Positions 44,737 through 57,121 of a stretch of 64,000 nucleotides of DNA are shown here, one piece after another (the first letter of the stretch is position 1; each line of letters begins with the position of its first letter). A program made the translations under genes and the position numbers. The DNA comes from Gambelia wislizenii (taxonomy: Eukaryota > Chordata > Lepidosauria > Squamata > Crotaphytidae): positions 85,467,001 to 85,531,000 of the forward strand of contig JAUMIR010000004.1 of the NCBI GenBank assembly GCA_030847615.1, given 5' to 3'. The notes beneath the pieces are model-generated. The model was not told where the DNA came from. It searched no databases and saw only the letters and a program-made list of their open reading frames with translations.

Positions 44737-45470
44737 CACATACCCTCCAACTTTCCCAATTTGGCAGGGACCATCCCAATTCTGTCATCTCACTTTTTCA
44801 GCAGCTTTTAAAATGTCCCAGGAAATTAGTAGACACAGGGGAACGTGGCAAAAAAAGACATTCCCAACCGCATCAGAAGATCGCTAGGAGAACAGAAAGG
44901 GCAACATTATCAGACACCCACATCCTCAGCCATTCCCAGGACATAGCACGGCTGCGGATGAGGCTTCCCTTTTTTATTGACAGGGACAAGCTGCCAATAC
45001 AAAGGGATGTCTTACTCACAACTATATATGCCCCCAGGACGCTGAAGGACAATGTCTGATAATGTCACCCCTTCCTGTTCTTGTCATGATTTTCTGACAT
45101 GGTTTGTTGCCACGTCTGATAATCTCCCCAGTTTCTCTGTCCTCCCAATTCTCCACCTTTGTCCTCAGCTTACTTCAAAGTGCAAAAGTATTCAATTTAT
45201 TCAGCAAGTGGGAGGAAAAGAAGAAGGGAATTTAGCACTTCCCAGTAGACTCAGGCAAAGGCAAAGTGCTGCAGTTTTCCTCACTTGTGTGTTCTTCCTC
45301 ATTAATAACTTTTGCCATCTTGACTACATTCTGATACTGCTTGACCACATGTGTCCTGCTTTTCATATATGAAATGCTGGAGGGTATGGAAGATACAACT
45401 GTCTTGACACAAGGATTTAGTGCTAGCAGATCAGAACTGTAGTTTAAACCAAGACATCAAGCTGGAGAGA
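44737..45470. repeat. Unclassified dispersed repeat, copy 1
   Basis: ACATACCCTCCAACTTTCCC starts a stretch that matches, after an interruption at about 44835-45110, the copy at 55225-55620. Shared blocks are TTTGTCCTCAGCTT, TTCTTCCTCATTAATAACTT, TTTTGCCATCTTGAC and CTTTTCATATATGAAATG. I cannot name the family. Confidence 0.5.
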
Positions 45471-45565
45471 CAAGCTAAGGGAAGAAATAAAAGAGAAATA
45501 AAACAGAAAATCAGTTGTCAGAATTCAAACCAGAAGTAGTGAAATAAAACAGTCTGGGACAATGG

Positions 45566-45912
45566 TTCTTAACCTGTGGTCCGGAGATCCCGGGGGCCGC
45601 GATGTCCTCACAGGGGGTCCACAAAGGCTTGAAGGCTGCTCAGCCCATGTGACAGGAGCCAAGGCAAAGGCTGGCTGGCTTGGCCTGCGCATTGCTGTTC
45701 AATCCGCTCCAGCCACAAATTTGCAAAAAGAAGCATGAGAAAAATCTTTCCCCCCCCTTCAGTGCCTCTGAGGGAAGGGTTAATGGATGGTGTAACTGTA
45801 TTATTATTATTGTTGTTGTTGTTGTTGTTGTTGTTGTTATTTTGTTGTTGCTGCTGCTGCTGCTAGGGTTTTAAAACTTGAGTTAAGTCTTGGCGGTCCA
45901 CTGGTTAAGGGT
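45566..45912. mobile_element. hAT-like non-autonomous element
   Basis: GGTTCTTAACCTGTGGTCCG near the left and CGGTCCACTGGTTAAGGGTC near the right are inverted repeats of the kind found in Charlie-type hAT elements. It contains a (GTT)n run at 45805-45850 and a short (CTG)n run. Confidence 0.6.
45805..45866. repeat. (TTG/TTA)n and (CTG)n microsatellite
   Basis: ATTATTATTATTGTTGTTGT continues as a GTT run and then TGCTGCTGCTGCTG. Confidence 0.95.
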
Positions 45913-46009
45913 CTTCAAGTATTGCTTCTCTCCCTCCCCCCCCCCTCTCTCTCACACACACATATATCTGCTTGAGGACTGAAGTTTGCTAGAGGGGTCC
46001 TTTTCTATT

Positions 46010-46375
46010 GGGAGCTATAAGCTGTGTGCGGGCATGAAAGAGTGCCTTCTCTCATGATGTCCCAGTTGTGGAATGCCCTCCCATTGGAGGCCCAGCTGGC
46101 ACCAACACTGGCTTCATTCTGATGCCAAGTTAAAATGTGGATTTTTCTTAAAGACTTTTGAATATAATCTTTTTATCCAGATTTGTATGTGTCCATGGTT
46201 TTAAACTGTGTTGACTGCTTTTTAGATTGTTAAATTGTTTAATATGCTTTTAGATTGTTTTAAACTTTTTATTGTTTTTAAGTTGTTTTAAATTGTTTAA
46301 AATGCTTTTATCAAATGCGGCCCTGAAATCCTATGACATAGAGGAGGACATAAATATTTTAATAAATTAATGCAT
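46010..46375 (+). mobile_element. L2 LINE 3' end
   Basis: TGGAATGCCCTCCCATTGGA encodes the WNALP-like C-terminal motif of L2 ORF2. The tail is rich in TTTTAAATTGTTTAAAATGC and ends in AGAGGAGGACATAAATATTT then TAATAAATTAA. Confidence 0.75.
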
Positions 46376-48890
46376 AAGATAATAAAATAAAACAGGATCT
46401 TCATCCTCAGAAAAATCCTTCACCACTAAAATGATGAAGGATCACATTGACATTGGAATGAAGAATTACTAGTTGACAGAGCGCTGGAGAGGAAATGAGG
46501 TAAGGTGCAGAAAGAGGGAAGTATGGGTGAGAAAGAGGAGAAGCCCTCACCAGAAAGAAATGGGGCAAGGGGAAACAATTAATCAGACAGGTGCACAATA
46601 CTGATGCTCTTCAAGCCCAACCTGTAGTTTTCATGAAGTTCCAGAAGAGCCCTGTGCAAAGCTGCACACAGGTGAAAACAAACATATATATAAACACCTC
46701 CCCGGGAAGAACTGGGAGTTCCCAGAGGCACTGGCAAAGCAAAACGTCATGAAAGGACAAAAGAAAGGAAACATTTAAAAATGCTGGTGGCTTGTTTCAC
46801 CAACAAAATCTAGGAACATACCAAAATATGAAAAGGCAACCCAACAATGTCTGGGACAGTCTGTGGTAAGGCCAGTGTCACCCCTCCCTCCGACAGTGTC
46901 ACCTGGTGTGGTTCAGCCTCTCCGCACCTCCCTAGTGCCGCCATTGGGGACAGGACATTTTGCTGCCTGAGGTGAAGGACAGAATACCCACCTGTCATTT
47001 CACATGCAGAAGCTAAATGGACTAGTGGCAACTCAGTCTTACTTCAACAGTAGCTATGAGACACTGCACTTGAAAGGAGCAGCCTTGCTTAGGAGATGTA
47101 GGGCAGGCTGCCTAGCATACACTACTCTGTCCTCCAAAATCTTTTTGCTGCTCCATGCCCACCGGCTTCTGCTGCCTGAGGCAGCCACCACACACACAGT
47201 CTATTGATATACTTGGCCCTAAACCAATTAGAGCCTAGAGCATAGGATCTACCAGGAGTATTTGACAGAATGCCTTCACCCTAGGACCTCACTGGGCTTA
47301 GCTGTGGAAAATAGACAGTAAATACCCTCTGCTATCCAGGGTGGCTTGATTGTCTTCTGTTGAACCTGCTACAGGGTTGTACAACACAAATATTAATTAT
47401 CATCAGCATTCAGGAGATTATCAGACGCAGCAAATATGGCGTGATAATGATGCCAAAAGAATGCAAAAGGGCACCCGTATTGCACGACATCCTGCTATGG
47501 TGTTATGTAGTTGTTATTAAAGTGTTCTTTTTTATTGATGATCCAAAGCTGTCAATTGATCTGCCGTGACATTTTTGTTATGGAATTACAAGCATCTGAA
47601 CCCATGCACCTTTCTGCTGTCCTGAATACAGTGTCAATGGCGGTCCCTGCCAAAACACTTTCAGGTGAGAACACGAAAACTAAGCACTCTTTTTATGAAC
47701 CTCCCTGTTTTGTGGGCAAGTTTTTAATTGTGTTTCAGTGATTGTGTGTTCATTTTGTTTTTTAATTTAGCTGCTTTTAGACTTTCAAGCGTGCTCACGT
47801 CTTCTCGTGAGAACTGCCAAGATCAAATGCCCCAGTGAACATGGAAGTGAACAGCACTAGCGTTTGTGCTCTGATAATGCTGGGGGTGCTCTTTCCCATT
47901 ATTACAGTGACGTGTGATAAAAAGGGTTATTGTGCCAGGACACTTACACTTTAAAATAGTGGGACAGGAACGTTTTTAGAGGCTTTATCAGCCAGCTCAT
48001 CTGATAATCTCCTCAGTGAGCCTTAATACTTAAATTTCATATGACCACTTATTCCAGATACCTTGTTATGTCTCAGCTGTCAACTTCATCCTGGATTACA
48101 CTATGAAATGACAGGATGCTTGATGTCTTTCTTGGTTCCAGTTAGCTATTTATACCACTCTCAGTCTAGGGGAGGTGAGAGTAGGCCAGCCAGTTGTCCA
48201 GATGATGAAAATACTCTTCATAGAATTTGCAGAGAATACTATGTGTCCCAACATGATCCAAATGATATTTGCGATATTCAGAAGGAGGGGGGCTAAAAAC
48301 TCCACAAACCATGCAGTAAAAGGAGTCACAATTTCCCCTGACGTTTACCGTAAAATGTACATAGATGCACATTTTTGCATGTGTAGACATCCGAATTTGC
48401 ATGGCTGCACATTTTTCTCTATTGCCTTTTATCAGAGTGTGTGGATGCGCCATTCAAATAGATGTGAACGGATGTGAATAGGCAAAAAAATGGTGGGAAA
48501 AAAAAGCATTGCTGTGAATGGGTGAAAAGGTGCACCCACTCACAGTATACCATCGCGTCTAGACAAGCCCCATGATATAAGGAGTTCCAACTAAAGTGGG
48601 CAGGAAGCAATGCTTTATTTGGCCTACAACAAGTGGACAGATTGCAGCAAGCTGGATTTTCAGGAGGCAGTGGCGACACTGGTTAAGTGAGAGCACTGAC
48701 TTTCCTGAGAGAGCCATGTTTTTAGAACTGCCTTCTATTTTCTTATGCCCATTGACTATATAATTCTTGGCTCAGAGTCAGCAAGCTCCACTAACTCAGA
48801 AAGAATGACATTTGCTCATTTTCCTGCATGCAGGTCACACAGAAAATGCAGAAATACTTTATAGATTACCTTGTCCTTAAATATATATAT
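46376..48890. other. Intergenic DNA
   Basis: No coding exon of TIE1 (expected on synteny) or any other gene is recognised. No clear repeat family is recognised. Confidence 0.4.
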
Positions 48891-48942
48891 GTATATATGT
48901 ATGTATGTATACACACACACACACACACACATATATATAGAC
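48886..48942. repeat. (TATG)n/(CA)n compound microsatellite
   Basis: ATATATATGTATATATGTAT is followed by a CACACA run and ATATATAT. Confidence 0.95.
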
Positions 48943-49590
48943 TTTCTGATTTTGAACCACACCCAAGACCACCTCAAACCCCCACTTCCAGGCTCTGTAG
49001 AGCAAACTTGGACTCTCCAGAAGCAGCATGCCCACACGCATACAGGCACGACTCGCTTTACTCTGCCATGAGGCAAGGCTGTTTTGATTTAAAATCTCAT
49101 CCTCTTTGTTTGGATTCCCCTCTTTCACTCCCTGAAAAGGAAAAACATTTACCTCAGAAATTATGCCAGGTTGTGTGTGTCCCCTCTAGCTTCCTCACTC
49201 GTGCTCACGCTCTCTCTTTCTTCCTGGTCTGTGTACTATGGGAGTGGCAGGTGCCCTAGAAAATGGAGGGTGAATGTGAAAAAAGGTGAAAGGTAAAGAA
49301 GACAGTTACACATTAACTGGCATGAGTCTTTCTTGCCTTTTTGGCATGATAGGCTCCAAAACAAGGCCCTGGCACTGTGACAAAGCAAAATCAGGGGAGG
49401 ATGCCAAATAGTTACTGTATGCCTACAAATCTGGGCAGCCTAATTAATTCAATCAGAGAAGTTGTTGCTGAGAAAGGTCAGGTGCAAACTGTTCTTTCTG
49501 TTTACCAGGTTGCATGCCTTAATTGTGATGTGAGTGACAGCTCTGGCAAAAAAACACAAGTGTGTGGAGGGTGCCCATGTTCCTGAAGCA

Positions 49591-49700
49591 GCAGTCGCTC
49601 AGTGACAGAGGTTATGTTTTGCATACAGACAGTTCCAGGTTCAATTGCTAGCATTTCCAAATAGGGCTGAAATAACTGCTACCTGAAATGGTGGAGAGCC
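49591..49700 (+). repeat. tRNA-derived SINE remnant
   Basis: CAGTCGCTCAGTGACAGAGG and CCAGGTTCAATTGCTAGCAT have the spacing of box A and box B. TTTTGCATACAGACAG lies between them. Confidence 0.5.
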
Positions 49701-49702
49701 AC

Positions 49703-49915
49703 AACCAGCAGTGGCTGGTAGCTCCCAGGTCAGTGGCTGGTGAAACCACACCAGGTTTTAGTCTGAACTTTAAAGGGACTATTTAAGGTGATGAACCTAT
49801 TTGTAGGAGAGGGTTCAGCACCTTGTGTAACTCCTTTAAAGTTCAAGGTAAAATCTGGAGGAAATTCTTAACTTTGTTGAATGGAATCCACCAGCCATCA
49901 TGAGCCATGGCTCCT
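49703..49915. repeat. Palindromic repeat, copy 1
   Basis: AGTCTGAACTTTAAAGGGAC and CTCCTTTAAAGTTCAAGGTA form inner inverted arms, with CAGTGGCTGGTGAAACC and GAATCCACCAGCCA outer parts. A relative is at 51870-52040. Confidence 0.55.
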
Positions 49916-50109
49916 CCATGTATACAGTATACCTTACTGAAGAAATAGCCTGATTCTTTGTGAGGTAGCTTGCTATGTTTCCTGTGGTTTGGCATGTGTG
50001 ATTCCGATTGCATATATTGTGAGTACATTCTAAGGTGTACTCACTTACATTAATACAGATGCAAATAAGAGCCTTTCTATTGGAGACCATGGCTGCAGTC
50101 CTGTATGGC

Positions 50110-51340
50110 TCAGCATAATGATGCTGAATCCAAATTGCAGCTAAATCCAGACAAGACGGAGGTGCTTACTGTCAAGGGTCCTAAGCTGGGTTTGGAGGTG
50201 TGTCATCCAGTCCTGGATGGGGTTACACTCCCCCTGAAAAACTGTGTTCTCAGTCTGGATGTATTTCTGGATCCATCACTCCAAATGACAGCTCAGATAG
50301 ATGTGACAGTACTTACTAGCAGCTTCGGCTGAAACACCAGCTGCACCCCTTCCTAGAATTGGAGAACCCGAAGATGGTACTGCACACGCTGGTAACCTCA
50401 AGGCTAGACTTTTGCAATGTGCTGTATATTGGACTATCTGTGTACCAAGTTCAGAAACTTGAGTTGGTTCAAAACGCTGCAGTCAGATTAGTCACTGGTA
50501 CATTCGGAGTGATCATATCACACCAATATTAAAATCACTCCACTGGCTGCCAATTAGTTTCTGGGCAAGCTACAAAGTGTTGGTTGTTACCTTTAAAACC
50601 CTACATGGTTTGAGTCCAGGTTACCTTCAGGATCGCCTTCTCCTGTATAATCTGCCCCATAGGTCCTTCTCTGGGACATTTGTTCCAGCCAGCTAGGACT
50701 AGGTTGGCAACTGTCACCCAGAGGACTTTTTCTTCAGCCTCCCGTAGACTCTGGAATGGCTGGCTAGAAGAGATATAACAGCTGAATACGGTGTCCGAAT
50801 TTAAAGCAGCATTAAAGACCAGTCTCTTCTGGCAGGCCGATCCAGATGATTTTAAATTGTGAGTTTTAAACTGTGTATTGATTGTTTTAAAATGTCTTAG
50901 TCTTACCTGTTCTTTTAAACTGATATATGAACCTTACTGCACTCTGAAGAAAAGCAGCAAAGCAGCAGAAACATTCCGTCTTTCCTGCTGCCTTCCTGCA
51001 TGGCGTCGGTGTTTGTCTGGTGTTCTTTTGTTCCGGTCCCATGGGGGACCAAGGTAAAACCATGTCTTTTTGTAAATAGATTATTCTGGTTAGCAAAAGA
51101 CTCAGTTTTACCTCAGTCTCCCACGGGACCAGAACAAAAGAATACTGGGGTCAAGCGATAAGGCAGCAAGAAAGACAGAATGTTGTTGCTGCTTTGCTGC
51201 TTTTCTTCAGAGAGTGGTAAGGCTCTATATTTTAACTGATATGTGTTTTTTAACTAACGTATGTTAATTTGTTGTTCCCTGCCTTGATCCATAGGGAGAG
51301 GCAGATAAGAAATAATAATAATAATAATAATAATAGTGGT
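50110..51340 (+). mobile_element. L2 LINE fragment split by a foldback element
   Basis: The plus strand encodes QLNPDKTEVLTVKGPKLGL, LVTSRLDFCNVLYIGL, LELVQNAAVRLV, ITPILKSLHWLP and a degenerate FSSASRRLWNG C-terminus. These are L2-type motifs, broken by frameshifts. The 3' tail (CTGCCTTGATCCATAGGGAG then AATAATAATAATA) resumes after the foldback insertion at 50932-51222. Confidence 0.8.
50932..51222. mobile_element. Foldback (long palindromic) element
   Basis: CCTTACTGCACTCTGAAGAA opens and TTCTTCAGAGAGTGGTAAGG closes it. The inverted match runs about 60 bases, then resumes inward (GGTGTTCTTTTGTTCCGGTC against GACCAGAACAAAAGAATACT). It is 291 bases with almost no loop. Imperfect TTTAAACTGATATATG and TTTTAACTGATATGTG lie on either side. 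Confidence 0.75.
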
Positions 51341-51374
51341 GGTGGTGATGATGATGATGATGATGATGATGATG
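51310..51374. repeat. (AAT)n and (GAT)n microsatellites
   Basis: ATAATAATAATAATAATAGT is followed by GGTGGTGG and a (GAT)n run. Confidence 0.95.
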
Positions 51375-51869
51375 TAGTTGGTCCGCATGTCAATCTGTGC
51401 TAAGTTGAGCCATGTAACCCCTTGACTTACTGAACAGCCTCTGAAGGTCTCTCCCCACTGCCATTTCCTGATTTCTGGGGAGCAAGTGGGATTGCAAAAG
51501 CATTTGGCTACATCCCCATAGCCAGAAGAGAAATAGTTACAGCAGCGCTGAAATCCCTGGATCTTGGCACTGGTGCCATTATTTCATGTCAGGCTATGGG
51601 GAGATGCTTCCGCGATCCTGTCTGCTCCACATGAAGCAAGGCATGGACATGGGGCAGAGGCTTAAGAGGATGTTTGGTAAACCAGAGGGGGACTTTGGGC
51701 ACTGGAAGGAGGAAGGGAATACCCATTCCCACAGCACCCCAAAAAGGACATATGCACATATAAGGGAAAATTACCCACGCATATGTCCCTAACAGGATGC
51801 CGCTCCTTGGGTACTTCCGAAAGGCAGATCCTAGTGCTAACAATCCATTGCTTTGTTACTATGAGCCTG

Positions 51870-52040
51870 TGGTGATTGGTCACTCCCATGTCAGTGGGGT
51901 GGTCAGTCCGGTCCAGGTTTCAATCCAAGCTTTAGAGGAGCTGTCCAAGGTTCAGTATATTGGATAGCTCCTTTAAAGCGAACCAACTCCCAGAATGGAT
52001 TCCCTACTCCACTGACATGCAAGTCACCAGCCACCACTAT
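51870..52040. repeat. Palindromic repeat, copy 2
   Basis: CCAAGCTTTAGAGGAGCTGT and ATAGCTCCTTTAAAGCGAAC are inner arms. CATGTCAGTGGGG and TCCACTGACATGCAAG are outer arms. Confidence 0.55.
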
Positions 52041-54855
52041 TGTGGGCTGCCATTTATTTTCCACCCTCCAGAGGGTATTACCACTTTTCTGTTTAGACAT
52101 CCTATGTTCTTGCAATGCCAATTGGCGAGAAAAAATCACATGTGGATAGGGAAAGGGAAGGTACAATTCCCCCATAACTCTTTTTAACATCATTTTCCCA
52201 CTGACCATTTTTTTCTTTTAATCAGTAATTTAATTTGTGCCAAAGCTCTAATTTATATAAGCATAATAACACTATCACACTAAGGACTTGTAAAAAAATA
52301 TTAATGTTAGAAAATTCTGGCTAGGACAAATCAGAAGAAAAAAAAGCATGTTACTATAACTAAAAAAGGAACAAGGAGTGGGTAAGGGAGGCGGGTGACT
52401 CCAGCATTGTGACTCCTGAACCTTATAATTGTACAAAACCTGGTAGCCGCAGTGCAGGTCTGGAAAACACACCTTCCCAAGAGCTACCAATGAGCCTTCC
52501 ATAAACCCCAGCAGCTCAAGGCCTGGAAAAACTCCCCCTGTGTTACATGTGTTTTCAATAAGGCTGGGTGGTGAGGCAGATGGGTTTTGGAATCCTTGTT
52601 GACATCATTGCCAAACATCAACAGTTATCCAGTGCTTTAATGACCTTGTTTGATACTTTTTGCACTAGCTTGGCGGTCAGAGGCTGGGAATGGAGTCTGG
52701 GAATGAATTTTCCTTTGTTGCTAATCTATTTGCACAGTTCTCATGGGGAACTCGGGGGGGTGAGTTATGCTTGTACACTTTTATTCCTCCCCTTCTGCAC
52801 TATATACCCCTTGGGAGTCCAGCTCCATTGGTCTCAGGAAGGTGGTCCACCATTGCCCAGGTGCCCCATATACCAGTAATGAGGGCTAATTTGGTTGCTG
52901 GCCAGCGATAGTCTGGGTAGAATCTGTTTGTGGGCCCATTTCTAACATTCACTGTGAGGAGATGCTGGACCCCATCAGTGACAGGACTTGAATGCTTCTC
53001 TGCTGTGTATCAACTGCTGCATCATTTATCACCAATAAAGCTTATGCTGTAGCAGTCATGTGTGCCAGTATTCATCATCTAAAGAACTCTTAGGAAGGCT
53101 TGGAACTATACCCAGTTCCAGAATTGAAGAAGTTCTAATGAAAATGGTGACAACTGTTGCAGCTACAGGACCCCAGGCACTGACAAATGCTTTCTTTCCC
53201 CTGGGTTGTCAAATTGCCCAGTTAACTAGGTTTTACCAGGCTTTTTGGAGCCCATTTAGCCAGATTGCTCTTGTGACTGTTTCCACAGTCCACTGGCCCA
53301 GAAGCAGTTGTCTCTCTGACTTCACAATGCTTGGGCTTGTCTGTACAAGGGGAGAAATGTGAATTGATGCATACTCCCACAAATTCGAAGCAGGATCGAC
53401 TTGTCTTAATAGTCTTTGGCAAAATCACAGGCATGTGAGGCTATCTGCTTTTGCTATCCCAACAGGCATGCCTGAGATTCAAGATGGTGGTTGTGATTCA
53501 CTGCCACTGCATGGTATTTTTTAAAAAGGCATATCTAAGGTGTGAATGTGTGATAGTGCAATATTTTGCCTAAATAAACATTAAAAGAATAAAAGGAAAA
53601 GTCTGTTTCATCACCTCAGCACACTATTGCTAAGGCAAAAATCCAAGATGGTGGTTCTGGGGCGTTTGCCTTCTTAGCAAGCCCTGCCCCCTGCTCCCAT
53701 CCAGCCAATCAGCTTTTTACTTCTGCTTTTCTGGGGCTATGCAAATAAATTTGATCGCCAGATCAACAATGCACATTCTCTATGGTGTTTTTTAAAACTT
53801 TGGGGAAAGCCACAAAGGCTTTCCCCAAGGAGTTTGGGGTAGACTTGGCACCCCTCCTTCTGCATACGGAGGGATTATGCAGGATCCCATTAGGACAAAT
53901 AGGATTCTAAGCGAATTCTAAGAGAATTAGTTTTACCCTTTAGACAGCCCCCTTATCTCTCTGACCTCACCAGAATCCACCCCATTACATCACAAGGACC
54001 TTCCATGTGGTGTTAAAGTTTAGGCCCTGGAATTTCAGGAAATAAGATGCTGCTGACCAGGCAACCTCAGACATCACAACCATTCTCACATTTGGCTTTT
54101 GAAGTCTCCAGTTCTTGGAGCTGGCAGGGGAGACCTCCCAACCATCATGTTCATAGAGGCTTCTTGAAAGAACTGTTCTGACTAATGTGCGTTATGCTGA
54201 TATCCACCAGCCATATGGGGACAATGGAAATCCTTGTGCTGATGATACAAGTCCAAACAGTAAGCAACGGTCTAGCAAGAACAGCATAGGTGTAGTCTGA
54301 TATTGCACCCAACCATCCCTTGTTTTAAACAAATTTCTGGACCTCCCCACCTCTTGATCTCTCCCATTCCTCTGATTTATGCTTTAGTTCTGTTATAGCA
54401 TTAAACCAGCTGTAGGGGAAGCTGCTGTCTGATAGAGATGAGGAAACTGCTTGCTCAGGAGTGTCAGCTTCTCTGAAGAAGAGGAATGAGTGAACAAACA
54501 CAGCTCCTCACCCTTTCTCATTAAGAATAAATGAGCCATCCTAGCTACACATATGGATGCCCTTATTTGCCTCTCACAGCTTTTGCTGTGGCCTTTAGGG
54601 TCTCAAAGGGTGGAGTATTCTCTGGGTGGGTTCACAGAAACCTGGTAAAATAGCTGACATTGCCAGGGTGGTCACTGGGGATGGGTGGGGAATGGTCTTA
54701 CTGCCCTGATGTTGAAATCCCTGGCTTAGGGATGTGGTGGTTTCTCCAGCTGTCTCTTCTGAAGGGAAACAGTGAGCTCCCTTAACAATAGAGCAGCTTC
54801 CTGCCTTCTTTTAGCAGAGTTGTAACTGCTCTTCTGGTACAATTAAGACAGCCAG
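52041..54855. other. Intergenic DNA
   Basis: A TATA-like CACTATATACCCC at 52798 and an AATAAAGCTT at 53033 could be parts of an old LTR, but no ends are visible. No gene is supported. Confidence 0.35.
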
Positions 54856-55066
54856 ATGGATCTAAGCCCTGCTTATTGGATTTTATTTCATTTTGTTTTG
54901 TCTTTTGCCAGGCAATTTATCTACACCAGAGGCAGAGCACAGGAAAACTACTTGTTTGGACTAAGAATTCAAAGACCTAGGTCTTGTCTACACGGGCTGT
55001 TTTACCCCATCTTGTGTTTGTGTCTGCATGTGCATATGTGTACACATACTTTCAAATGTATTTACA

Positions 55067-55070
55067 GTAT

Positions 55071-55108
<38 letters not shown>
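55067..55108. repeat. (TTTA)n microsatellite
   Basis: An uninterrupted run of about ten TTTA units is visible. Confidence 0.95.
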
Positions 55109-55111
<3 letters not shown>

Positions 55112-55224
55112 AGAGTGCTTGCAGCATGGAACAAGTGGATTACATCTGAACATACCTAGACAGGGCTATAAAACTTGACTTTCTAGTGAGATTCAAAATC
55201 CCTTTGATTCACAACTCCAGGGAA

Positions 55225-55620
55225 CCACTTTTCTGTTCTGCAGGGACTGTCTCAAATAATCTTCTGTCATCCCACTTTCTCAACTGCTTTTGAAATGTCC
55301 CAGTTTATCTCTCCTACTACTACTTTTCCCTTTTGTCCTCAGCTTGCTTCAATTACCACAATGGAATTCAAAGTGCAAAACTAGTTTGCGCTTAGTTAAC
55401 TCAGCAGGAGGGAGACGAGAGGAGGGGCAGAATCTTGCCCTTCCCAATAGGCTCTGGCAAAAGCAACCTGCTGCAACCTCTACTAGCTTGCGCGTTCTTC
55501 CTGATTAATAACTTTTGCCATCTTGACCACACTCTAATGTTGCTTGGTCACGTGTGGCCCACTTTTCATCTGCAAAATGTTGGAGTGTATAAAGTCCCTG
55601 GATGACTGAGCCATTTGCAG
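55225..55620. repeat. Unclassified dispersed repeat, copy 2
   Basis: It matches 44737-45470 over TTTTGTCCTCAGCTTGCTTC, TTCTTCCTGATTAATAACTT, TTTTGCCATCTTGACCACAC and CCACTTTTCATCTGCAAAAT. Confidence 0.5.
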
Positions 55621-55902
55621 AGCTGGGGAAGGGGATTTGGGGGGAGACTTCAACTCTGAGAATCCCTCTGCCAGGGTTTTCTGGGAGTTGTGCTCCAAAA
55701 ATGGAGCTTTTTCTAAATTTTGGTTGGTTGTTGCAGGCACCAACTGTGAAGACGTGGGGTAAACAAACTGTTCTCACTGCTGCTTTCTCTGATTTAGACT
55801 TTAGTCCCAAGCACAATTTTTCCTGAGTCCTAAAAGAGCTCAGACATTTTACTACACATTTCTACTGCATGTGTGATAAAAATTATTCTTAACATTTGAC
55901 AG

Positions 55903-57109
55903 TCTCTCACTCTCTGGTCAAAATGGAAGCACTTGCTAGCACCTACTCCTTCACCCATCAGGCCATTTTTAACCCATCCTGCCTTCTATGATCATGATAA
56001 GATTATGCAATACAAAGCATGGGAAGAAAAAGGGGTATACAAAATAAGAGATCTTTTTTACTAGCTATAGACCCAAATTGACCGATGAATTATTACATGC
56101 ACTCGCACCAATAAAACCTAACTGGTTACAAATTCATCAAATTTCACAGTTTATTACACACCTTCAAAGGCAAGGAGAAACCCCATGAGGTCTAACCCTG
56201 TTTGAAAACATATGCTTTTCCCCTAACACCCCCACTACAGGCCACTTAGCAATGATTTACAATTGGCTAATTGGTGAAAAAATTGGGAAAGGTGCACATT
56301 ATCAACAGGGATAGGAAGCAGACCTTCATTTAACAATTACAGAAGCAGATTGGACCAATATATGGTTGTCAGCCTCGTTCAAAACATGAACCATTGCCAT
56401 TAAAGAAAACACTTACATTAACCTACAAGTGGTATTTAACACCTGTAAAATTAGCAAGGATGACACAAAATATAAACTCAAATTGTTGGAGAAACTGTGG
56501 TCACAAGGGCACTTATTTACATATGTGGATAGAATACCCCATAGTAGCCATATTTTGGAATTCAATCTTAAATCTCATCTCCAAAATTACAAAGCAAAAG
56601 ATGCAACCTTGCCCAAAGTTAATATTATTCTCCCTCTTTGCAAATGAGAACATCTTTAAAACACAAAAAACTCATTACATTTTTGATAGCAGTAGCAAGA
56701 CTTGAAATTGCCCGACATTGGAAGACGGGGAACATCACAGTGGACATCGGTGGGCAAAACTATGGGACTTACAGTTCATGGAGAAACTATCAGACTGCAT
56801 TAGATGCACTAATGGTTATAATGGCAAACAATCGTTTGCTGAAATTTGGTATCCATTAATAGACTTTATTAATAATGACGTGTCCCAAATGTGCCCTCCT
56901 CCATATCAACAAAACTTCTGGAAAGATATACTAGAGGCCCCATCAGTGACAAGAACAGATGTCAATGACCAAAGCAGTTAATGTTCTCTTCAGGTAAATA
57001 ATGACTCACATCCTGCTCATGTTGTTTATTATAGTTACATTGTTCCTCAGAACTAACAATGTAAAGTTTTAATACATTGTTGAATTTATCAATAACATCT
57101 ATTAAAAAA
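55903..57109 (+). mobile_element. L1 LINE, 5' truncated
   Basis: The 12-base duplication AACATTTGACAG is at 55891-55902 and 57110-57121. The frame at 56394-56705 encodes the L1 ORF2 C-terminal region (TLTYKWYLTPVKLARM, NCWRNCGHKGTYLHMWIEYP, VAIFWNSI), with frameshifts before and after. It ends in TATTAAAAAAA. Confidence 0.9.
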
Positions 57110-57121
57110 AACATTTGACAG

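Noticed and set aside
52541..53060. A second LTR suggested by TATA-like and AATAAA motifs
   Set aside because: No matching termini or target duplication could be found, so it stays unassigned.
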